A stretch of DNA of 64,000 nt, taken from assembly GCA_040376995.1 (NCBI GenBank), contig JBEIPP010000001.1:37696-101695 (forward strand), in the 5' to 3' direction. Below are positions 1 to 9,010 of the stretch, one piece after another (position 1 is the first letter of the stretch; every line of letters starts with the position of its first letter). Source of the DNA: UBA4416 sp040376995 (lineage in GTDB: Bacteria > Bacteroidota > Bacteroidia > B-17B0 > Aurantibacillaceae). The notes beneath the pieces are model-generated. The model had not been told where the DNA came from, did no database searches, and worked only from the letters and a program-made list of their open reading frames with translations. A program made the translations under genes and the position numbers.

Positions 1-150
1 TCGCCACCAGTTTATACTCGTCCGGCTGATTATAATGGATGGAAGGTGCCTGATATTTTAACGAGTGGAAACACTAAAAAAGTGGAAGAGTGGAGGCACG
101 AGCAATCTATAGAAAGAACACGCATTCGTCGCCCCGATTTATTGTTGTAA
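1..150 (+). CDS. trmD: tRNA (guanine-N1)-methyltransferase TrmD, C-terminal fragment
   Basis: The window opens inside a gene. The first frame reads 49 residues to a TAA, containing YTRPADYNGWKVPDILTSGN and ending in RTRIRRPDLLL. This is the conserved tail of TrmD (YTRP..y.GW.VP..L.SGnh..i..WR..qs..RT..RRPdLL). The enzyme methylates N1 of G37 in tRNAs with a G at position 36, which prevents +1 frameshifting. Only the C-terminal domain that binds tRNA and closes the dimer is visible. The gene is followed by about 100 bp without a gene before ftsX. Identification is by motif and is strong for so short a piece. Confidence 0.9.
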   Translation, partial: SPPVYTRPADYNGWKVPDILTSGNTKKVEEWRHEQSIERTRIRRPDLLL

Positions 151-250
151 GGCTCCATCTAACAAACATTCATCTGTTAATTATTCATTTTTATATTTCG
201 ATTGCGTTTTTATATCCTGCTTAATTTAGTAGATATTAAAATTAGTAAAC

Positions 251-1120
251 GTGTCGAATAGAACTGCTACTCAAAAATTAAAAACATCTTCGGTTACTGT
301 TGTCATTAGTTTGGCATTAGTTTTATTTATGCTAGGCTTATTAGGCTTAGTTGTAATCAATGCTAAAAAATTATCTAATCATATTAAAGAAAATGTTGGT
401 TTTCAAGTCGTATTAAAAGATACAACAACAACTGCCGAATTAGATATTTTAAAACAAGAAATTAGTTCGTCGGCATTTACTAAACAGGTTGATTATATTA
501 GTAAAGACGAAGCAGCTAAGAAATTACAAAAAGATTTAGGAGAAGATTTTATCACGTTTTTAGGATATAATCCTTTGTTATCATCCTTAGATGTAAAGTT
601 AAATTCGGATTATGCGAACATTGATAGTTTATCCAGTTTTGAAAAACAAATCATGCAAAAACATTTTGTGAAAGAAGTCATCTATCATAAAGACATGATT
701 AAGCAAGTAAATGATAATGCTAAAGTGATTAGTTTGTATATTTTAATCTTTAGCGGTTTGTTATTAGTTGTAGCTATTGCATTAATTAATAATACCATTC
801 GTTTGTCAATTTACGCGAAACGTTTTTTAATTAGAACTATGTATTTGGTAGGCGCTACTCAAGGCTTTATTCGTATGCCGTTTATTTTAAAAGGTGTTCG
901 TCAAGGAGTTATCGCAGGCTTATTAGCGGGGTTTTTATTAGCAGGTTTTTTAGTATTAAGTACAAATTATATTCCTGATTTGTTACAGTTACAAGACCCT
1001 AATTTATTGGCAGCACTATTTGCTGGTATTGTAGCCTTGGGAGTTTTAATTTCTGGATTAAGTGCAGCACTTTCTGTTAGTAGATATTTACGTTTAAAAA
1101 CAGACGATTTATATTTTTAA
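251..1120 (+). CDS. ftsX: FtsX-like cell-division ABC transporter permease
   Basis: A 289-residue membrane protein with the FtsX topology: a short basic N-terminus, TM1 at about 15-38, an extracytoplasmic domain at about 40-155, then three further membrane helices (about 159-181, 213-237 and 250-277). FtsX pairs with the ATPase FtsE and relays division or elongation signals to cell-wall hydrolases. Length and order of segments match the family, and the C-terminus ends SRYLRLKTDDLYF, as Bacteroidota FtsX proteins commonly do. No ftsE is in view. The start is GTG at 251; there is no ATG in frame nearer, and basic residues directly precede TM1. It is followed closely by the DUF4846 gene. Confidence 0.85.
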   Translation: MSNRTATQKLKTSSVTVVISLALVLFMLGLLGLVVINAKKLSNHIKENVGFQVVLKDTTTTAELDILKQEISSSAFTKQVDYISKDEAAKKLQKDLGEDFITFLGYNPLLSSLDVKLNSDYANIDSLSSFEKQIMQKHFVKEVIYHKDMIKQVNDNAKVISLYILIFSGLLLVVAIALINNTIRLSIYAKRFLIRTMYLVGATQGFIRMPFILKGVRQGVIAGLLAGFLLAGFLVLSTNYIPDLLQLQDPNLLAALFAGIVALGVLISGLSAALSVSRYLRLKTDDLYF

Positions 1121-1122
1121 GA

Positions 1123-1971
1123 ATTATAAAGTTAAGTAAGACATATTTTAAGCTTGGTATATTAACCTGCGCGATATGTTTAGTTTGTTTATTTACTTTT
1201 AGTAAACAACAGCCTTCAACTTTAGTTATTCCTTCGGGAACAACGATTGCAGAGCGATTTTCTCCACCTACAAATTACACGAGAATAAAATCAGATAAAA
1301 ATTCATTTGCTGAATTTTTACAAAATACCTCATTAAAACCACATGGCACTTTAGTACATTATTATAATGGAGAAGAAAAATCAAATAAAGTAGCAGCCGC
1401 TGTTTTGAGTTATGATGTGGGGAATAAAGATTTACAACAGTGTGCTGATGCTGTGATGCGTTTACGTGCCGAATATTTATATAAAACCAAACAGTTTGAC
1501 GCTTTGCATTTTAACTTTACTTCTGGGTTTAAAGCGGATTATAGTAAGTGGAGAAATGGTTATCACATTGCTGTAAAAGGTAATAATGTAAGTTGGATAA
1601 AAACCACTAAAGAATGCGAATCATACCAATCGTTTAGAGAGTATTTAAATGTTGTTTTTATGTATGCAGGCACTGCTTCTTTAACAAAAGAATTAAAACA
1701 AATTACTTTGTCTCAAATGCAAATTGGAGATGTGTTTATAAAAGGAGGATCTCCTGGTCACGCTGTTATTGTGGTGGATATGGCTAAGAATCCTAAAACC
1801 AACAAAAAAGTATTTATGATTGCCCAAAGCTATATGCCTGCGCAAGACATTCATATATTAATTAATGTAAGCAAATCTTCTATTTCGCCTTGGTATGATT
1901 TAGTAGAAACCGCTTCTGAAGTTCAAACACCCGAATGGACTTTTGAAGGAAATCAGTTGAAACGGTTTTAA
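1123..1971 (+). CDS. DUF4846 domain protein (start codon uncertain, no ATG)
   Basis: The frame is open from a TAG at 1081 to the TAA at 1969-1971. The first standard start (TTG at 1405) would remove the hydrophobic signal/anchor segment (about LGILTCAICLVCLF) and the first third of the domain. I therefore place the start at or near ATT 1123, just after the ftsX stop; an ATA or a start overlapping ftsX is equally possible. The body matches DUF4846, with the hallmark GDVFIKGGSPGHAVIVVDMA and the AQSYMPAQDIHIL stretch about 30 residues later. It is probably exported or membrane-anchored. The biochemical function of the family is unknown to me. The lack of an ATG is odd and is listed as a finding. 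Confidence 0.7.
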   Translation: MIKLSKTYFKLGILTCAICLVCLFTFSKQQPSTLVIPSGTTIAERFSPPTNYTRIKSDKNSFAEFLQNTSLKPHGTLVHYYNGEEKSNKVAAAVLSYDVGNKDLQQCADAVMRLRAEYLYKTKQFDALHFNFTSGFKADYSKWRNGYHIAVKGNNVSWIKTTKECESYQSFREYLNVVFMYAGTASLTKELKQITLSQMQIGDVFIKGGSPGHAVIVVDMAKNPKTNKKVFMIAQSYMPAQDIHILINVSKSSISPWYDLVETASEVQTPEWTFEGNQLKRF

Positions 1972-1976
1972 ATAAA

Positions 1977-2002
1977 AAAGACCGCCTTTTCAGACAGTCT
2001 TT
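1977..2002 (-). terminator. Rho-independent terminator of tRNA-His
   Basis: On the minus strand the arms 2002-1993 and 1986-1977 form a 10-bp stem with two G-U pairs and a 6-nt loop, followed by a run of U. The wobble pairs only work in this orientation, so it most likely ends the tRNA-His transcript rather than the convergent DUF4846 gene. Confidence 0.65.
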
Positions 2003-2008
2003 AAGAGG

Positions 2009-2083
2009 GGTAAATGAAGGGGCTCGAACCCTCGACCCTCGGTACCACAAACCGATGCTCTAACCAACTGAGCTACATCTACC
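2009..2083 (-). tRNA. tRNA-His (anticodon GTG)
   Basis: The minus strand folds as a cloverleaf. The 7-bp acceptor stem is GTAGATG/CATTTAC. The D arm is GCTC..GAGC. The anticodon stem is TCGGT/ACCGA around loop TTGTGGT, giving anticodon GTG. The T arm is GAGGG TTCGAGC CCCTT. An extra G at position -1 (complement of 2083) faces C73 (complement of 2009), the histidine identity pair. CCA is not encoded. Confidence 0.93.
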
Positions 2084-2261
2084 ATTTTGGGCTACAAATG
2101 TAATAAAATATTTTATTACACGAAAAAATTTGTCAGAAAAAATGGTTTTACAGTAAAAAGAGCTTTGTAATTATAACATGAAAGCCTAGTTGAAAAACTA
2201 TGGAGTCAAACCTGAACATTTCTAATTTGTTTAAACAATGAGGTTTGGAGAAGCTTGATAT

Positions 2262-2416
2262 ACTTACATTTCGCTCCTAAGGAGCTAGTATTATGGTATG
2301 CTTTTGTTATTATAAACATAATGCTCCTAATGGAGCAAATCTAACGCCTCAGAGAGGCTATATGTTTGTAATAATATCACATTAGCTAGTTTTAAAGCTC
2401 CGTAGGAGCGGAATGT
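2262..2416. repeat. REPIN-like palindromic element (four short hairpins in mirrored order)
   Basis: Four GC-rich mini-hairpins sit in this AT-rich gap: GCTCCTAAGGAGC (2273-2285), GCTCCTAATGGAGC (2323-2336), GCCTCAGAGAGGC (2346-2358) and GCTCCGTAGGAGC (2397-2409). The left half and the reverse complement of the right half align, sharing an ACATT.CGCTCCTA.GGAGCT end and a TTATTA.AAACATA core. The whole is an inverted pair of similar units about 75 bp each. The arrangement resembles a REPIN or small MITE. The rest of the 2084-2453 gap shows no gene. Confidence 0.6.
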
Positions 2417-2453
2417 TTTCTTAACTAAACGACATTGTGTAATCGAACCGACA

Positions 2454-4013
2454 TTATTTTTTATAGTTTACCATATAGTGTAAGCCTACAGACTCTTTAC
2501 GTTGTATGGCATGTTTAATAATAAGATACCCAATACAAATTAAGTTCCGCAATTCACATAACTTTTGGGTAACGGTTGTTTTTTCGTAAAGAGCTTCGTT
2601 TTCTTTATATAAAATCTCTAAACGGTCAAAGGCACGTTTTAAGCGTAATTCAGAACGAACGATACCCACGTAGTTGCTCATAATTTGCTGTACTTCGCGT
2701 TGAGATTGGGTGATTAAAATCATTTCTTCGGCATGTTCAGTTCCCTCCGCATCCCAATTTGGAATTTCTTCAGTAAAAACAAGTTTTGGAAGATTTTCTA
2801 AGCCCTTTTTGGCAGCTCTGTGAGCAAAAACAACAGCTTCTAACAAAGAATTACTAGCTAAACGATTAGCACCATGTAAGCCTGTACAAGCGCACTCACC
2901 TACGGCAAATAAATTTTCGATAGTTGACTGACCTTCTTTATTTACTAAAATACCTCCACATAAATAATGCATGGCAGGAACTACCGGAATCATTTTTACA
3001 AAAGGATCAATCCCCAATTTCATACATTTTTCGTAAATATTTGGAAAATGTTCAATAAAGGCTTTTCTATCAATGTGTCTGCAATCTAAATAAACAAAAT
3101 CTTCTCCTCTGGTCTTTAATTCATTGTCAATAGCTCTAGCAACAATATCTCGTGGCGCTAAGGATAAGCGTTCGTCATATTTTTGCATGAATTCTTTCCC
3201 ATCAGTTGTTTTTAAAATCGCTCCAAATCCACGAATAGCTTCGGTAATTAAAAAGCTAGGGTGTTCTAAAGGATTATATAATGAGGTAGGGTGAAATTGA
3301 ACAAATTCCATATCCTTCACTCGTCCTTTTGCCCTATAAACCATGGCAATTCCATCACCTGTTGCAATAGTTGGGTTGGTAGTAGTAGCATACACATGGC
3401 CTGCACCACCTGTTGCCATCATGGTAATTTTAGAAAGAACGGTGTCTATTTTTTGTGTTTTTGTATTTAAAATATAGGCCCCAAAACATTTTACATCTTT
3501 TGATTGAGAAGTTACTACTTCACCTAAATGATGTTGTGTAATAATATCAATAGCATAGTGATGATCAAGTACAGTAATGTTTTTATGTTTTCGAATTTGC
3601 GCAATTAATGCGCGTTCAATTTCGTAGCCTGTAATATCTTTATAATGTAAAATTCGATGTTCAGAATGCCCACCTTCTTTGGCTAAATCATAGAAACCTT
3701 CCTTGTTTTTATCAAAATTGGCGCCTAATTCAATGAGTTCTCGCACTCTTTCGGTCCCTTCTGTAACAACTACTCTTACAGCTTCTTCGTCACATAATCC
3801 TGCTCCTGCAATTAATGTATCTTGTATATGCTTTTCAATAGAATCTTTATCGTGCCACACTGCCGCTATGCCACCTTGTGCATATTTTGTATTGGATTCG
3901 TCTTCGTTACTTTTAGTAACAATATATACAGTGCCGTGCTCGGCTACTTTAAGCGCGTAACTTAAACCAGCAATGCCGCTACCTATAATTAAAAAATCTA
4001 CTTTTTGTTGCAT
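2454..4013 (-). CDS. nadB: L-aspartate oxidase NadB
   Basis: A 519-residue flavoprotein that oxidises L-aspartate to iminoaspartate, the first step of de novo NAD synthesis; NadA (encoded at 56072-57049) makes quinolinate from it. Seen in the sequence: the FAD dinucleotide fold GSGIAGLSYAL near residue 11, the SNTKYAQGGIAAV motif near 41, the HSEHRILHYKD segment near 116, GPE-family TGGAGHVYATTTNP, the RDIVARAID catalytic-arginine region, and the FAD-binding ANRLASNSLLEAVVFAHRA near 385. A helical C-terminal domain completes the usual length. It starts 3 bp after the ribE stop and so is probably the last gene of an operon running 8108 to 2454. Confidence 0.95.
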   Translation of the reverse strand: MQQKVDFLIIGSGIAGLSYALKVAEHGTVYIVTKSNEDESNTKYAQGGIAAVWHDKDSIEKHIQDTLIAGAGLCDEEAVRVVVTEGTERVRELIELGANFDKNKEGFYDLAKEGGHSEHRILHYKDITGYEIERALIAQIRKHKNITVLDHHYAIDIITQHHLGEVVTSQSKDVKCFGAYILNTKTQKIDTVLSKITMMATGGAGHVYATTTNPTIATGDGIAMVYRAKGRVKDMEFVQFHPTSLYNPLEHPSFLITEAIRGFGAILKTTDGKEFMQKYDERLSLAPRDIVARAIDNELKTRGEDFVYLDCRHIDRKAFIEHFPNIYEKCMKLGIDPFVKMIPVVPAMHYLCGGILVNKEGQSTIENLFAVGECACTGLHGANRLASNSLLEAVVFAHRAAKKGLENLPKLVFTEEIPNWDAEGTEHAEEMILITQSQREVQQIMSNYVGIVRSELRLKRAFDRLEILYKENEALYEKTTVTQKLCELRNLICIGYLIIKHAIQRKESVGLHYMVNYKK

Positions 4014-4016
4014 GGT

Positions 4017-4601
4017 TTATTTTTTAAGTAATCGAGCAACGTATTTACCTACAATGTCAAATTCTAAATTAACAACATCGTTTACTTTTAAATGTTTAAA
4101 TACAGTGTTTTCAAAAGTATAAGGAATAATGCAAACTGAAAACGAATCATCTTTTGAATCGACTACTGTTAAGCTTGTGCCGTTGATGGTAATACTTCCT
4201 TTTTCTACAGTAACGTTTCCTAATTGACTATTGTATTTTATGGTGTAAGTCCAACTCCCTTGATTATCAAAAATGGAAGAAACAATACCTGTTTGGTCAA
4301 CATGACCTTGAACAATATGCCCATCAAATCGTCCATTAGCAGGCATGCAACGTTCTAAGTTTACATAATCACCTACTTTTAAAGTGCCTAAATTGGTTTT
4401 TTGTAGCGTTTCGTCAATGGCTGTAACCGTGTATTGATTCCCGTTTATTTTAATAACCGTTAAGCATACGCCATTGTGCGCCACACTTTGGTCTATTTTC
4501 AATTCATGAGTAAAAGCACAACTAAATGTAAAATGCACATTGCTGTTTTCTTTTTCAATAACTTCTACTTTTGAGAGACCTTCTATAATTCCTGTAAACA
4601 T
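4017..4601 (-). CDS. ribE: Riboflavin synthase, alpha chain
   Basis: A 194-residue protein that dismutates two 6,7-dimethyl-8-ribityllumazines to riboflavin. It begins with the family hallmark MFTGIIEGL and consists of two lumazine-binding repeats; the second begins near residue 97 with GHIVQGHVDQTG. VCLTVIKINGNQYTVTAI in the first half and TINGTSLTVVDSKDDSFSV in the second are the matching repeat cores. Length is normal. It lies 18 bp after the upstream 1162-residue outer-membrane gene, leaving no room for an FMN riboswitch, and 3 bp before nadB. Co-transcription with nadB couples two flavin-related steps, since NadB needs FAD; that link is inference. Confidence 0.95.
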   Translation of the reverse strand: MFTGIIEGLSKVEVIEKENSNVHFTFSCAFTHELKIDQSVAHNGVCLTVIKINGNQYTVTAIDETLQKTNLGTLKVGDYVNLERCMPANGRFDGHIVQGHVDQTGIVSSIFDNQGSWTYTIKYNSQLGNVTVEKGSITINGTSLTVVDSKDDSFSVCIIPYTFENTVFKHLKVNDVVNLEFDIVGKYVARLLKK

Positions 4602-4619
4602 ATTGCAAATATACTAAAC

Positions 4620-7600
4620 TTAAAAAAATGCCCTTACTTGAGCGCCACCAATATTTACGATTTTGCTATCTGGAGATTTTCGTCCGCTATAATTAATACT
4701 CACTTGAATATTATTAGATAAATTTCTTTGATAGCTTAATTCCCAAGTATAGTTATATCCTGTTTTTAAAGCATTCAACATTTCATAAGCCACAGGCGTG
4801 TTTTGATTGAGGGCATCATTGTATGTGATATTAATGAAATCAGCTTTACCAGTTAAACTACCTTTTTCTAATTGATTAAATTTTAACTCTAATCCCAAAT
4901 CGTTTAGCTCAGCTTTTTGAAAACCTTCAATAATAATATTTTGTTTTTTGTTATGTTTGTATAAAACACTAATTCTAAACGCTGTATTAGGTTGATAGCT
5001 TAACTTTTGTTCTAAATCATACGCTTCAATTTTATAGTTACGAGTCGTTAAAAAAGCAGACTCATTAGATTTAATACCAAACACATTGATGCTGTTTAAA
5101 CTCCATGATTTTGTTACATTCCATCTCCATCTCCATTCATGTGTTGTGTTTTCGCGCGTTTCGTAACCATTAGTGAGTAATTGTTTACTTAAATTACTTT
5201 GATAGGTGTAGTCCGTTCCAAAAACGGCGGCGCTTTGATTAAAGAAAATACTTTGTCGCAACGAATAGTTTAAAGCAGTAAGTAAGGAATCATTAAGATT
5301 TATATTTACGGGGTTAAATGTAAATAGCGCTCCATTATCATTTGTTTTTTTATCAACGCGATAAGCTGATTGAGAGGCAAAACGACTAATAAATTTCATG
5401 GCTTTACCAGAACTATCTTTTAAGAAAACAAAAGGGCGAAGATTTAAAGAAAAACTAAATTGATCGTGTAATACTTTTACATATTGGTTGGTTGGTGTAT
5501 ATACTCTAATGTATAATGCCTGATCTGAAAATTGAGCAATTTCAAATTCATTTAATTCCTTTATTCCATTGTCGTTATAATCTTTCCAAGCATAAGTTCC
5601 TTGACCTGCGGCAACTAATAAATAGTAATATTCTTTTTTGTTTTCTAAACCATAGCCTGTTTCGTAAAATATACTGGAAGTGATAAATCCTTTCATTAAT
5701 CTAGGCGAGTATTCAATTCTACTTAATAATGTATTATCGGGCTTTATCGTCATCGAATCTCTTTTGAGCTGTAGTTCTCTATATGTAAATATCACAGAGA
5801 AAGGATGGTTTCTAATACTATTTACATTCACCGAAAAGCCCGTATTTTTTGCTAATGTCGAGTCTTTTAAAACAGAACCATAAGCTTGTTTATCTCTTCG
5901 CTCTCGGTAAAATAGTTTATATAAATTACCAGTTGAGTCTTTATTGGTAATGTTTCCTTCCCACTCATAAAACTGATAGCTTCGCGATAGTAAACTATCA
6001 GACGTTGTTTTTCTGAATAAATTTTGTTCAAATTCATCCAAATAATTCAATTTTAATTTCCAAATAGACTGAGAGAAAGAGGCTTTATGCCTATAAAAAG
6101 CACTTAACTGCGAATTATAATTACTAGTTAAATAAGAACCATTGTAAGTTGTGGTGTTTGTTTTAGTATTATATAAACTAGTAATGCTGTGTTTTAATCC
6201 TTTGTAAAAGACCCCCTCATCAAAAAAATTGATACCATATAGTAATTTTAATTTTTCGTTTTTTTGAATTCCTACTTGAGCAAAACCAACATGTTGATCA
6301 GAATTAATCGGGGCGTTAATTGGCCTGTTCCAGTCACGTTCAAACTCAATAGCTCGGTATCTTTCTATAGGGTTAAAGTATTGTTGCACGTACTCATAAC
6401 CTAAATTATAAACAGCATTTAAGGATTGTTTATCTGTAGAATCTTTTTTAATAATGTTTTGATTATTACTGTTTATTTTAATACCATAACCGTCATCATT
6501 ATCCGAATCATAACCACTAAAAGTATTAATGTCATTTTTTGTATACACTCCCTCAATATCAAGGATATGATTTTTGGTAAATTGATAGTTAATACCAGTA
6601 GTAAACATTTGTTTTTTCTTAGGGGTCACCAATGGAATAATGGGCTCATAATTCCCCTGTAAAACACCTCCAACTGGCGCCACCCATTTATATACTTTTC
6701 CATTGGCAGTAGTTGACACCTGAAGATAGTAGCCATTGTTTTCTCCCACATAACTATATTTTACTCTGTATTTAGCACTATCGGCATTGGTTGAATAAAC
6801 AAAAATTCCATTATATGTTACCGAAGAAACTGTGGTATCCTTTTTCCAATAAAAAATATCTGTTGTATTAAATGTTCCTAGTTCAGCACCGCTTGTTATG
6901 GCTTTACTTAAGGTGTCGCCAATGTTAAACATGGTTAACTTTTGAGATTCTGTAAGTGATTGTTGTAGAGTTTTGTTTTTATTGTCTTGTTCGCCAAAAA
7001 AATTAAGTCTCACTTTCAATTTTTCTGCCTCTATTTCTTCACTAAAAAAGTAAAGTGAGCGCGCATAATTTCTTTCGGCATATTGAAACTCAGCAATAAT
7101 ACGCTTGTCTTTTGTAATGATTTGTTTAGCTGTAAAAGTTAATTCAGAAGTGTTATAGTCAATGATATAATCATTTTCTTGTCCGCGTTGCAATAATTTC
7201 CCATCAATATAAATACGTTCGGTTCCAGATAACACAATAATAAATTGTTCGTTGTCAGCTCCGCGTAATCTATAAGGACCTTGATTATTTTCTACACCTT
7301 GTATGACATTACGAGCAAATTTTCCTTTACTCACAGCGCCGCTTACCTGTGTTTTAAAAACCACTTGTTTTTTATTAATAGTATCAAAATAGTTATTAGA
7401 TAAATAAGCTCCTTGCGAACGTTTGTAAAAATTCATGAAATAACTGTTAGGGCGCTGCAGCTGAAAATCTCCTACAATTAATTTGGAGTTTTTGTTTGAT
7501 AATTGCACAAATACTTTATCAAATTCTTGTAATTGCGCAGTTGTTCCATCCGCTTGAAAAGGTATGTTATCATCAGTGGCAGCTAATAATAAATCTACTT

Positions 7601-8108
7601 CTTGAGTTAATTTACCACTGACTTGTAAATTTAAACTAGAATTAACTACTACATCCTGATTATTACCAAAACTAATGCCTCTGCTGATACTTCCGTTTTT
7701 ATTTAATCCGTCTGATACAAATGTTTCATTAGGAACTGCTGAGCCAGAAAAAGCTAAAGTCATTGGATTTAAAGGTAATGATAAATCTTTAGTAAGAAGT
7801 GATGTGCTTTGATGATAGTAAGGTTTTTCGAAATTATACGGAAAGCTTTTATAACTCACAAAAATCGGGTCGCTAGGCTTTACTTTAAAAATAATAGCTT
7901 TTAAGGGATAATTGATTTTATAGCTTGAGCTATCTAAAGGATTGTTTTTTGAAGTAATAGATACTGTGCCTGGTATCAAACTTAAAGTATCTAAATAAAG
8001 TGTATCAGATTTTACAAAATAATATTTTTGTTTTAGGTTCGTTTGGGCTTGTGTCTGAATAAAACATCCATACAAAAACACTACTATAAAAAATAACCTA
8101 AAACTCAC
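4620..8108 (-). CDS. Large predicted outer-membrane beta-barrel protein (unknown function)
   Basis: A 1162-residue protein with an N-terminal signal peptide (MSFRLFFIVVFLYGCFIQTQAQ). The body is rich in alternating polar/aromatic beta-strands, and it ends in a terminal aromatic residue (VRAFF), as outer-membrane barrels do. A conserved stretch at about residues 140-230 reads GISFGNNQDVVVNSSLNL, then AATDDNIPFQADGTTAQ and LQEFDKVFVQL. It looks like a segment seen in the gliding/T9SS protein SprA, but this protein is half SprA's length. I regard it as a Bacteroidota-specific outer-membrane family that I cannot name. It is first in a probable operon with ribE and nadB and divergent from exonuclease III. 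Confidence 0.6.
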   Translation of the reverse strand: MSFRLFFIVVFLYGCFIQTQAQTNLKQKYYFVKSDTLYLDTLSLIPGTVSITSKNNPLDSSSYKINYPLKAIIFKVKPSDPIFVSYKSFPYNFEKPYYHQSTSLLTKDLSLPLNPMTLAFSGSAVPNETFVSDGLNKNGSISRGISFGNNQDVVVNSSLNLQVSGKLTQEVDLLLAATDDNIPFQADGTTAQLQEFDKVFVQLSNKNSKLIVGDFQLQRPNSYFMNFYKRSQGAYLSNNYFDTINKKQVVFKTQVSGAVSKGKFARNVIQGVENNQGPYRLRGADNEQFIIVLSGTERIYIDGKLLQRGQENDYIIDYNTSELTFTAKQIITKDKRIIAEFQYAERNYARSLYFFSEEIEAEKLKVRLNFFGEQDNKNKTLQQSLTESQKLTMFNIGDTLSKAITSGAELGTFNTTDIFYWKKDTTVSSVTYNGIFVYSTNADSAKYRVKYSYVGENNGYYLQVSTTANGKVYKWVAPVGGVLQGNYEPIIPLVTPKKKQMFTTGINYQFTKNHILDIEGVYTKNDINTFSGYDSDNDDGYGIKINSNNQNIIKKDSTDKQSLNAVYNLGYEYVQQYFNPIERYRAIEFERDWNRPINAPINSDQHVGFAQVGIQKNEKLKLLYGINFFDEGVFYKGLKHSITSLYNTKTNTTTYNGSYLTSNYNSQLSAFYRHKASFSQSIWKLKLNYLDEFEQNLFRKTTSDSLLSRSYQFYEWEGNITNKDSTGNLYKLFYRERRDKQAYGSVLKDSTLAKNTGFSVNVNSIRNHPFSVIFTYRELQLKRDSMTIKPDNTLLSRIEYSPRLMKGFITSSIFYETGYGLENKKEYYYLLVAAGQGTYAWKDYNDNGIKELNEFEIAQFSDQALYIRVYTPTNQYVKVLHDQFSFSLNLRPFVFLKDSSGKAMKFISRFASQSAYRVDKKTNDNGALFTFNPVNINLNDSLLTALNYSLRQSIFFNQSAAVFGTDYTYQSNLSKQLLTNGYETRENTTHEWRWRWNVTKSWSLNSINVFGIKSNESAFLTTRNYKIEAYDLEQKLSYQPNTAFRISVLYKHNKKQNIIIEGFQKAELNDLGLELKFNQLEKGSLTGKADFINITYNDALNQNTPVAYEMLNALKTGYNYTWELSYQRNLSNNIQVSINYSGRKSPDSKIVNIGGAQVRAFF

Positions 8109-8168
8109 GATATGTATAACGGTTTATAAATATAGAAATTGTATTTTTAAACCTTAAATTGATTTTAG

Positions 8169-8933
8169 ATGAGAATAATAACATACAATGTAAACGGCAT
8201 TCGTGCAGCTATGACAAAAGGTTTAGTAGATTGGGTAAAGGCTGCAAGCCCAGATGTATTGTGTTTACAAGAAACTAAAGCAACTCCCGACCAAGTGGAT
8301 GTGCAAGCTTTTGAAGCTTTAGGTTACCATTTATATTGGTATTCGGCGCAAAAAAAAGGATATAGCGGAGTGGCTATTTTCTCTAAACTAAAGCCAAAAC
8401 ATGTAGAGTATGGTTGTGGCATAGAGAAATATGATTTTGAAGGACGCGTCATTCGTTTAGATTTCCAAGAATGCTCGGTGATGAGTGTTTATCATCCAAG
8501 TGGCAGTAGTGGCGATGATCGTCAGGCATTTAAAATGCAATGGTTAGCCGATTTTCAGACCTATATCAACGATTTAAAAGCAAAAATCCCTAATTTGATT
8601 TTATGTGGAGATTATAATATTTGCCACAAACCAATAGATATTCATAATCCCAAATCAAATGCAAATACATCAGGATTTTTGCCCGAAGAGAGAGAATGGA
8701 TGGAACAGTTTATTCAGTCTGGTTTTATAGATTCGTTCAGATATTTTAACCAAGAGCCCCATCAATATAGCTGGTGGAGCTATAGAGCAGGATCGAGAGG
8801 GAAGAATTTGGGTTGGCGAATTGACTATAATTTAGTGGCTAATCACTTAGATAAACATTTAAAAAGAGCAGTGATTTTGCCAGATGCGATGCATAGTGAT
8901 CACTGTCCAGTTTTGTTGGAAATGGAATTTTAA
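8169..8933 (+). CDS. xth: Exodeoxyribonuclease III (AP endonuclease)
   Basis: A 254-residue member of the exonuclease III branch of the EEP superfamily, acting in base-excision repair at abasic sites and as a 3'-5' exonuclease/3'-phosphatase. Visible motifs in order: MRIITYNVNGIRAAM at the N-terminus, LCLQETKA near residue 33 (metal-binding Glu), GDYNICH near 150, the product-pocket region HQYSWWSYRAGSRGKN near 202, WRIDYNLVA near 220, and the catalytic HSDHCPVLLEM at the C-terminus. Length is normal. It stands alone, divergent from the outer-membrane gene with a 60-bp gap that must hold both promoters. Confidence 0.95.
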   Translation: MRIITYNVNGIRAAMTKGLVDWVKAASPDVLCLQETKATPDQVDVQAFEALGYHLYWYSAQKKGYSGVAIFSKLKPKHVEYGCGIEKYDFEGRVIRLDFQECSVMSVYHPSGSSGDDRQAFKMQWLADFQTYINDLKAKIPNLILCGDYNICHKPIDIHNPKSNANTSGFLPEEREWMEQFIQSGFIDSFRYFNQEPHQYSWWSYRAGSRGKNLGWRIDYNLVANHLDKHLKRAVILPDAMHSDHCPVLLEMEF

Positions 8934-8973
8934 CAAATTTGAGGATTTTTTTAGTTATTTTAGTTATTTAGGT

Positions 8974-8981
8974 TATATTTG
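8974..8981 (+). promoter_or_regulatory. Bacteroidota-type -7 promoter element
   Basis: TATATTTG fits the TAnnTTTG consensus of the primary Bacteroidota sigma factor and lies about 30 bp before the chosen start of the peptide-binding lipoprotein. No convincing -33 TTG at the right spacing was found. Confidence 0.4.
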
Positions 8982-9010
8982 TGATTGCATAAAAACTTAT
9001 GTACTTAGGT

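Noticed and set aside
4601..4620. FMN riboswitch before riboflavin synthase
   Set aside because: Only 18 bp separate ribE from the upstream stop codon; no conserved RFN elements are present.
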